The position numbers and the translations under genes are program-made. The notes below the pieces were generated by a model. That model was not told where the DNA came from. It searched no databases and was given only the letters and a program-made list of their open reading frames with translations. Of a DNA stretch of 15,004 nt, positions 7,358 through 13,185 are shown piece after piece. The stretch comes from C7867-002 sp964637485 (GTDB taxonomy: Bacteria; Patescibacteriota; Minisyncoccia; Phycocordibacterales; PALSA-1337). Each line of letters starts with the position of its first letter. Position 1 is the stretch's first letter. Location of the stretch: the NCBI GenBank assembly GCA_964637485.1, contig CAZWUU010000015.1, positions 1-15,004 on the forward strand. Reading direction: 5' to 3'.

Positions 7358-7380
7358 TAAATACAGAGTAGTATTCAGAC
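7346..7380 (+). promoter_or_regulatory. Predicted internal leaderless promoter
   Basis: TTGGAA (7346-7351), a 17-base spacer, then TAGTAT (7369-7374) six bases before the ATG at 7381. The -10 to ATG distance is the same as at the promoter before 346. It would start a second transcript inside the glycan block, exactly where the gene spacing is widest and the upstream gene ends early. Both hexamers are imperfect, so confidence is moderate. Confidence 0.45.
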
Positions 7381-8439
7381 ATGAATTTGTTGATTGTTGC
7401 TCAGAAAATGGATGTGAACGACCCTATTTTGGGTTTTTTTCATCGTTGGGTAGAGGAATTTGCTCTATATTTTCCGAAAATCACGGTGGTCTGCCTTTAT
7501 GAGGGGAAGCATAATCTGCCTAGAAATGTCAGCGTTAGATCTCTGGGTAAAGAGAAAGGCGTAAATAAGATAACTTTTGCCATCAATTTCTATCGCGAAA
7601 TATTTTCTTCCTGGTCTGAATACAAATATGTTTTTGTGCACATGAATCCTATATATGTCACATTGGCCGGCCCTGTGTGGAGACTTGGTGGAAAAAAAGT
7701 ATCGCTATGGTACACACATAGAGGTGTTGATTTGAAACTTAGACTAGCAGTGCTGTGGAGTCATAAAGTATTCACGGCCTCTCCTGAAAGTTTTCAGCTC
7801 AATACGAATAAGAAGATTGTTACAGGTCACGGAATAGATATAGATAAATTTGAGCGGTCAGTCAGATTGATACCACTGGATGCAGAGCCAATAAGAATCA
7901 TTCATGTTGGTAGAATCACCAAGATAAAGAATTGTCTTACATTGGTCGAGTCGGCGAAAATACTTCGTGACAAGTGGAATAGAAAATTTGAAATCAGTTT
8001 CATTGGTGATGCTGTAAATGAGGATGATAAGAAGTACTTCGATAAAATAAGACAATATATAGCAGAAAATAATTTGAGCAGTATCATACATTTTCAGGGT
8101 AATTTGGTTCAGCATAAAGTCATTGCGGAATATGGCAGGTCTTCTTTGTCGGTCAATCTTACTCCTACGGGCGGTGTAGATAAATCAGTTTTGGAGTCTA
8201 TGGCTACAGGATTGCCAGTTATGAGCTCAAATCGAGCTTTTCGGGCGTATTTCGGCAGATATTCGGATGATTTGATGTTTGAATTGGAAAATCCCGAGGA
8301 TCTGGCACATAAGATCATGTCGCTGTATGAGCGTGTTAATCTGACGCAATTATCTGAATATTTGAAGCAGACAGCCAGAGAAAAATCATCGCTCGCTAAT
8401 CTTATTAAGACTTTGAACAGAGAGATTGCATCAATATAA
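7381..8439 (+). CDS. Glycosyltransferase family 4
   Basis: A 352-residue GT-B glycosyltransferase. The N-domain includes FVHMNPIYVTLAGPVW and LWYTHRGVDLKLR. The C-domain begins near IRIIHVGRITKIKNCLTLV and continues with FIGDAVNEDD, IIHFQGNL and LTPTGGVDKSVLESMATGLPV. Only the second glutamate of EX7E is present (E272); the first position is G264, a variation seen in some GT4 branches. GHGIDIDKF matches the usual linker. It starts 24 bases after the previous gene, under the predicted internal promoter, and its TAA overlaps the next ATG by one base (TAATG, 8437-8441), suggesting coupled translation. Expected to act at the inner membrane face on a lipid-linked glycan; specificity unknown. Confidence 0.88.
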   Translation: MNLLIVAQKMDVNDPILGFFHRWVEEFALYFPKITVVCLYEGKHNLPRNVSVRSLGKEKGVNKITFAINFYREIFSSWSEYKYVFVHMNPIYVTLAGPVWRLGGKKVSLWYTHRGVDLKLRLAVLWSHKVFTASPESFQLNTNKKIVTGHGIDIDKFERSVRLIPLDAEPIRIIHVGRITKIKNCLTLVESAKILRDKWNRKFEISFIGDAVNEDDKKYFDKIRQYIAENNLSSIIHFQGNLVQHKVIAEYGRSSLSVNLTPTGGVDKSVLESMATGLPVMSSNRAFRAYFGRYSDDLMFELENPEDLAHKIMSLYERVNLTQLSEYLKQTAREKSSLANLIKTLNREIASI

Positions 8440-9509
8440 TGAAAAAAGTATTGTATTTTGGTATTTATGACCCAAATTATTCCAGAAACAGGGTGATCAT
8501 CACTGGTTTTATGTTGAACGGCTATGAAGTCACGGAATGCCGGATAAATCCGAGAGAAAACAAGGGGTTGTCGAAATACTGGAAGTTGCTCAAACTGGGT
8601 CTTGAGTTTAAAAAAAAGAAGTTCGATTTAATAGTTCTTGGGTTTCCATCACAAACCATCGTATGGTTAGCTTTTTTGATTTTCGGTAAAAGAACTATTT
8701 TCGATGCCTATCTCTCACTTTATGATTCAAATGTCTATGATAGGAAAATACATAAAAAGTGGTCAATTGGCGGCCTTAAAGATTATGTGTTTGATTGGAT
8801 GGGCCCCTGTCTTTCTAGTAAGACGCTTTTGGACACAAATCAGCATATAGATTATTACAGCAAAACATTTCACATTAATAGGAGAAAATTTGTGCGAGTG
8901 CTTATCGGTGCGGATGATCAGGTTTTCGACCATAAGAAATATGATTTAACGTCACATGGAGATCAGTTTATCGTTGAATTTCATGGAATGTTTATTCCCC
9001 TTCAGGGAGTCGAGTATATCGTGAAGGCCGCTCATATATTGAGATCACAAACTGATATAGTTTTTAATATTGTGGGTCATGGTCAGACATTCAAAGAATG
9101 TAAAAGAATTGCTGACGAGGCTAAACTTAATAATATAAATTTCGTTGGTAAAGTTTCTGTCGACAGGGTTCCGCCATATATTGCAGGAGCCAATGTTTGC
9201 CTGGGAATCTTCGGTAATACACAGAAAACAAAGAGGGTTATACCGAATAAAGTATACGAATGTATGGCCATGAGAAAGCCAGTCATTACAGCAGACTCTC
9301 CGGCAGCTAGAGAAATCCTGCGAGACAAGATAGACGTTGTCTTCTCGAACGTGGCCGATCCGCAGGACCTCGCAAATAAGATTTTATTGTTGAGAAATCA
9401 GCCAGATTTGGGCAAAACCATAGCTGAAGAAGGATATAAAACCTACTTGGCTAAATGCTCTCCACGAGTTATAGTTGCACAGTTACTACGAGATATATAT
9501 GAAAAGTAA
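8439..9509 (+). CDS. GT4-like glycosyltransferase
   Basis: A 356-residue GT-B protein. A hydrophobic segment at about residues 63-82 (FDLIVLGFPSQTIVWLAFLIF) probably docks it to the membrane. The C-domain has VEFHGMFIPLQGVEYIVKAA, FNIVGHGQTFKEC and NFVGKVSVDRVPPYIAGANV, then KVYECMAMRKPVITADSPAARE. E274 matches the second glutamate of the GT4 motif, while the first motif position is basic (R266). The conserved order of segments still supports GT4. It overlaps the previous gene by one base and the next by 11, so it is embedded in the operon. No SD is seen. Sugar specificity cannot be assigned. Confidence 0.87.
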   Translation: MKKVLYFGIYDPNYSRNRVIITGFMLNGYEVTECRINPRENKGLSKYWKLLKLGLEFKKKKFDLIVLGFPSQTIVWLAFLIFGKRTIFDAYLSLYDSNVYDRKIHKKWSIGGLKDYVFDWMGPCLSSKTLLDTNQHIDYYSKTFHINRRKFVRVLIGADDQVFDHKKYDLTSHGDQFIVEFHGMFIPLQGVEYIVKAAHILRSQTDIVFNIVGHGQTFKECKRIADEAKLNNINFVGKVSVDRVPPYIAGANVCLGIFGNTQKTKRVIPNKVYECMAMRKPVITADSPAAREILRDKIDVVFSNVADPQDLANKILLLRNQPDLGKTIAEEGYKTYLAKCSPRVIVAQLLRDIYEK

Positions 9510-10500
9510 AAGGGAACAAATATTGGTTACGGGTGGAGCTGGATTTATAGGTTCACACGTTGTGGACTGTCTCGTAAGGGATGGACATGACGTAGTTGTA
9601 TTGGATGATTTATCTGGAGGTTATGAGTCTAATGTTCACAGGAAAGCCAAATTTATAAAAGGTTCAATCACTGATCACGCCTTAGTAGCGAAAGTTTTCG
9701 ATAAGTACCAGTTTGATTATGTTTTTCATTTGGCCGCATATGCCGCAGAAGGTTTGAGTCATTTCATAAGACGGTTCAATTACACCAATAACCTTATTGG
9801 CAGTGCAAATATAATAAATGAATCTGTGAAGCACAAGGTAAAGTGTCTAGTCTTCACATCCTCGATAGCAGTTTATGGCGCAAATCAATACCCGATGATT
9901 GAAAGTATGAAGCCGGAGCCAGAAGATCCTTATGGAATAGCCAAGTACGCTGTTGAGATGGATTTAGAGTCAGCTCGTCGTTTGTTTGGTCTGAATTATA
10001 TTATATTTAGACCTCATAACGTCTATGGAGAAAGACAGAATATTGGCGACAAATATAGAAATGTTATCGGCATATTCATGAATAATTTATTGCAGAAAAA
10101 ATCGATGCCTATTTTCGGAGATGGCACCCAAATGAGAGCCTTCACATACATAGAGGATGTGTCTTCGGTTATAGCGAAATCGATCAAAGTCAGAAACGCT
10201 TACAACGAGATATTCAACATCGGTGCAGATACACCTTATACAGTAAATGATTTGGCGGCAGCTGTGGCCGTATCGATTGGATTACCCGCAAATGTCACAT
10301 ACTTACCGGCCAGGGATGAGGTAAAAATAGCTTACTCAGACCACACGAAAGCAAGGAAAATATTTGGCAAAAATAAGACAACCTCTCTTATTCAGGGCAT
10401 GAATAAGATGGCAAAATGGGTAAGAAAAGAGGGATCAAGAAAGACCAAGAAATTTAGAAATATAGAGATAAAAGACGGTTTGCCGCCTTCGTGGAGATAG
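9499..10500 (+). CDS. NAD-dependent epimerase/dehydratase (UDP-glucose 4-epimerase-like, extended SDR)
   Basis: A 333-residue extended short-chain dehydrogenase expected to interconvert or dehydrate a nucleotide-sugar, making a donor for the surrounding glycosyltransferases. The Rossmann motif GGAGFIG (12-18) is followed by VVVLDDLSGGY, HLAAYAAEG, SSIAVYG and the catalytic YGIAK (Y145, K149). RPHNVYGERQ and the GDGTQMRAFTYIEDV substrate-side motif are typical of UDP-glucose 4-epimerase relatives. The tail ends with a KDGLPPSW motif. I chose ATG 9499, with the Rossmann strand starting about seven residues later, over the in-frame TTG 9475, which would add eight residues deep inside the previous gene. 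The chosen start still overlaps that gene by 11 bases. The exact sugar cannot be determined. Confidence 0.92.
   Translation: MKSKREQILVTGGAGFIGSHVVDCLVRDGHDVVVLDDLSGGYESNVHRKAKFIKGSITDHALVAKVFDKYQFDYVFHLAAYAAEGLSHFIRRFNYTNNLIGSANIINESVKHKVKCLVFTSSIAVYGANQYPMIESMKPEPEDPYGIAKYAVEMDLESARRLFGLNYIIFRPHNVYGERQNIGDKYRNVIGIFMNNLLQKKSMPIFGDGTQMRAFTYIEDVSSVIAKSIKVRNAYNEIFNIGADTPYTVNDLAAAVAVSIGLPANVTYLPARDEVKIAYSDHTKARKIFGKNKTTSLIQGMNKMAKWVRKEGSRKTKKFRNIEIKDGLPPSWR
10493..10496 (+). promoter_or_regulatory. Shine-Dalgarno GGAG before the gene at 10502
   Basis: GGAG sits five bases ahead of ATG 10502, inside the last codons of the epimerase gene. It is the only convincing SD motif I find in the window, which shows that the anti-SD interaction is probably available in this organism but rarely used here. 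Confidence 0.55.
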
Positions 10501-10501
10501 C

Positions 10502-11467
10502 ATGAAAATCGCGCTGATAACGCCGAAACAAAAAAATGACTATTTGACCGATACTATTTTGGACGGTTTGTTATCTGTTCAAAATATTGAGTTTGTTTAT
10601 TCTTCTAATTACGAAACTGCATTACTTGTAAAAGATCGAAATATAGGACGAGCGGACTTTATGGAATACACCAGATCAGCCGATTTGATTCTCTTTTTTT
10701 GGGGCAAGAATAATACTGATCTGGAACTAGCCAATGAGGTGAATCGATGGAATAAAACTATTTATATCGATGGATCCGAATTGGGTAAAAACAATCGATT
10801 AAATCCAGATATTTGCAAAGCGGTGGAACAGGGTACTTACGATGGTTTGGGCAGGATAGACACGGACCAAAAAAATAAATGTGCCCTTTATTTTAGAAGA
10901 GAGAAGCCATATCAAGACGGTATTAAGGCTTTGCCTTTCGGGATTGAGAGTAAATATTCATCTAGCTACTCGTATCAATTAAAAAAGGACATAGATTTTA
11001 CGTGCATTTTTGGACAAGACATATATCCTATATTACGGCGGGATGTTGCGAGGTATGTAAAGAAATTTAGTAGAAAAAACGGATATGTCTGTGTAACCGA
11101 TAAGACACGTTCGAGACAGGAATTTTATGACATTCTTGGGAGAACGAAAGTGGGAATATCGGTGGGAGGCGGTGGGTATGATACGGTCAGATTCTGGGAA
11201 ATCCTAGGAAATAACTGTCTTCTGATGACGGAGAAAATAGCGATATATGAACCCGGATCGAAAAGGCTCGACTACAAGAGAATTTATGAGTTTGAAGATT
11301 TTGAAGGTTTCAAGACAAAACTTACCGAAGTCGCTTCTATTTTGCGAAATGGTTATGATGTGATGGACTTGTCCGATGAATATGAGAAGATCATGAACGA
11401 GCATTCAAGTAAGGCACGAGTATTAGAAATCCTCGAAGAGGCAAGAAATGCAGGCATCATAAAGTGA
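10502..11467 (+). CDS. CgeB-like glycosyltransferase candidate (GT-B fold)
   Basis: A 321-residue protein without a clear classical GT4 signature. The N-terminal half has alternating strands and helices (KIALITPKQ, DLILFFWGKNN, TIYIDGSELG). The C-terminal half has DFTCIFGQDIYPILRRDVARYV, YDILGRTKVGISVGGGGYDTVRFWEILGNNCLLMTE and a final helical tail. The pattern of a small serine/glycine-rich loop, an R-x-W/F-E helix and a late MTE resembles the C-terminal domain of the CgeB/YkvP-type 'glycosyl transferases group 1' proteins. That assignment is by pattern only. The context, one base after the epimerase stop with its own SD and inside a glycosyltransferase operon, supports a role in glycan assembly. 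It could instead be a glycan-modifying or nonenzymatic GT-B relative. Confidence 0.65.
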   Translation: MKIALITPKQKNDYLTDTILDGLLSVQNIEFVYSSNYETALLVKDRNIGRADFMEYTRSADLILFFWGKNNTDLELANEVNRWNKTIYIDGSELGKNNRLNPDICKAVEQGTYDGLGRIDTDQKNKCALYFRREKPYQDGIKALPFGIESKYSSSYSYQLKKDIDFTCIFGQDIYPILRRDVARYVKKFSRKNGYVCVTDKTRSRQEFYDILGRTKVGISVGGGGYDTVRFWEILGNNCLLMTEKIAIYEPGSKRLDYKRIYEFEDFEGFKTKLTEVASILRNGYDVMDLSDEYEKIMNEHSSKARVLEILEEARNAGIIK

Positions 11468-11468
11468 T

Positions 11469-12398
11469 ATGACCACAATCGGCACAAAATTTGAAACATG
11501 CGAAGTTTGCGATACTTGTGTCATCTGTGGCAGTAAATGTTCCTTACTTATGAATAAGGACGGCTATGATTTATACAAGTGCAAATCGTGCTATCTTGTA
11601 TTTGTTTATCCTCAGCCAAGTGATGATTTTCTTAAAGAAGAAGTCTATTCGGAAAAGTCTGGTTATCAAGGTAACAAGAGTAGAGATTTAGCTTCTATTA
11701 TACCGACCAGAAAGCAAGATAAACTGGTGTCATATCTGAAGGGACTGAATGGAAGGATGCTGGATATCGGTTGTTCGAGTGGTGAGATCATGTACCTTGC
11801 GCAGAAGCAGGGTCTAGAAGTTTTTGGTGTAGAGCTAAATCCGCGTACCGCAAATATCGCAATTTCTAACGGGCTCAATGTTCATATTGGTACTCTTGAA
11901 ACTGCCGGATACCGAGCTGGGTCGTTCAATGTCATATACATGGGTGATCTCATAGAACATGTGAAGATGCCGACAGTTCTAATAGATAGCGCTTACAACT
12001 TACTCGCTCCGGGAGGCCAGCTCATAATCACCACGCCTAATATGGACTGCTTTTGGTCTAAGGCAACATTATTATTGTATCGGATGTTTCGAATACCTTG
12101 GGCAAGCGCTACACCACCGCATCACTTGTTTCAATTCTCCCGAAACAATTTGATCAAGACACTCGTTAATAGTGGTTTCGGTATTACGACAGAATGGTAT
12201 CAGGGTACGCCCACACTCAAATACGAATTGGGCGCGACGCATCTGCTCAAGAAATTCAAGAAGGACAGAAGTTTTATCTCAGCCGTTTTGATGCTTGCCG
12301 GTTATAGTCTTTACACCATTTTGTTTGGTATCAATAAGATCGTTGAATTATTTGCAAAGAAGAGGTTTGATATGACGATCGTAGCCCATAAAAAATAG
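11469..12398 (+). CDS. Class I SAM methyltransferase with N-terminal zinc ribbon
   Basis: A 309-residue enzyme. Four cysteines in two pairs, C17-x2-C20 and C38-x2-C41, form a probable zinc ribbon of the type found in many sugar or lipid methyltransferases (Methyltransf_23-like). The Rossmann SAM domain has motif I LDIGCSSGE (98-106), the acidic ribose-binding end of VFGVELNP, an IYMGDLIEHV post-motif and LLAPGGQLIITTPN. Near the C-terminus a hydrophobic stretch at about 269-292 followed by KK-rich residues suggests peripheral or single-pass membrane association, suited to a lipid-linked substrate. It lies one base after the preceding stop, with no SD. Likely reaction: methylation of a sugar in the glycan or of its lipid-linked intermediate. 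The target atom is unknown. Confidence 0.88.
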   Translation: MTTIGTKFETCEVCDTCVICGSKCSLLMNKDGYDLYKCKSCYLVFVYPQPSDDFLKEEVYSEKSGYQGNKSRDLASIIPTRKQDKLVSYLKGLNGRMLDIGCSSGEIMYLAQKQGLEVFGVELNPRTANIAISNGLNVHIGTLETAGYRAGSFNVIYMGDLIEHVKMPTVLIDSAYNLLAPGGQLIITTPNMDCFWSKATLLLYRMFRIPWASATPPHHLFQFSRNNLIKTLVNSGFGITTEWYQGTPTLKYELGATHLLKKFKKDRSFISAVLMLAGYSLYTILFGINKIVELFAKKRFDMTIVAHKK

Positions 12399-12399
12399 T

Positions 12400-13185
12400 A
12401 TGCTTAATAGTCTACGTTGCTACTGGGAATTGGCCAATGTCTTGAAAATGGATGGAAGTGTTTCTCGTATAATAACTTTCACTTCTTTGATATCCATACC
12501 AATTAAGAAGAAGTTATTTGGCAGAAAGATACGAAAGATATCATTAAAGTATCTTGGACAGAGGTTTGATTATTATGCACGTGATGGAGCAGATATAGCA
12601 GTTCTGCGAGAAGTTTTTCTTGATGGAGAGTATAGACTTGAACTAAAACCGCTACCAAAAAACATTCTTGATATAGGAAGCCATGTCGGGGCGTCAGTTA
12701 TATATTTTAAGCTTACATATCCGAATGTAAAAATCGTGGCCTGCGAGCCCGATAGGGAAAATTTCAAAATCTTAAAGTTGAATACAGCACAATTTAAAGA
12801 TATTGAATGTTTAAATTATGCGGTCGCATCAACTGTCGGAGATGCGATTCTTCGGAAAGTCGATGGCAGTTCCATATCAGGTTCAATCGTCGAAACACAT
12901 ATTAGTAATAAGGGGGTAATGGTTTCTACGACTACTTTGGACGATGTTTCGGGCCATTTCAACGGACAAATAGATCTTCTCAAATTTGATGTAGAGGGAT
13001 CCGAATATGATGTTTTCTACAATTCCGCAGGACTTTCTCGAGTGCAAAACTTGGTGGGCGAATTGCATCTAGACCTTATAGGGAAGAGGACAAAGCAGGA
13101 TTTTTATAATATATTCAGAGAGTACGATGTAAAAGAGAATGAATTGAGATCGGACAGGTATATAGTTTATATGCACAGAAAATGA
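12400..13185 (+). CDS. FkbM family methyltransferase
   Basis: A 261-residue SAM-dependent methyltransferase. The SAM-binding motif is ILDIGSHVGAS (from 89), followed by IVACEPDRENFKIL, where the glutamate binds the SAM ribose. The FkbM signature LLKFDVEGSEYDVF (194-207) is clear, preceded by TTTLDDV. FkbM-type enzymes are O-methyltransferases, often of polyketides or of sugars in exopolysaccharide and lipopolysaccharide loci; here the neighbours make a sugar hydroxyl the likeliest target. The first ~85 residues are basic and partly hydrophobic, with no clear signal. It starts one base after the previous stop and ends in an ATGA overlap with the next gene, consistent with coupled translation. 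Confidence 0.9.
   Translation: MLNSLRCYWELANVLKMDGSVSRIITFTSLISIPIKKKLFGRKIRKISLKYLGQRFDYYARDGADIAVLREVFLDGEYRLELKPLPKNILDIGSHVGASVIYFKLTYPNVKIVACEPDRENFKILKLNTAQFKDIECLNYAVASTVGDAILRKVDGSSISGSIVETHISNKGVMVSTTTLDDVSGHFNGQIDLLKFDVEGSEYDVFYNSAGLSRVQNLVGELHLDLIGKRTKQDFYNIFREYDVKENELRSDRYIVYMHRK

Noticed and set aside
9475..9499. TTG 9475 as the epimerase start
   Set aside because: It adds eight residues with no counterpart before the Rossmann strand and a 35-base overlap; ATG 9499 gives a standard N-terminus.
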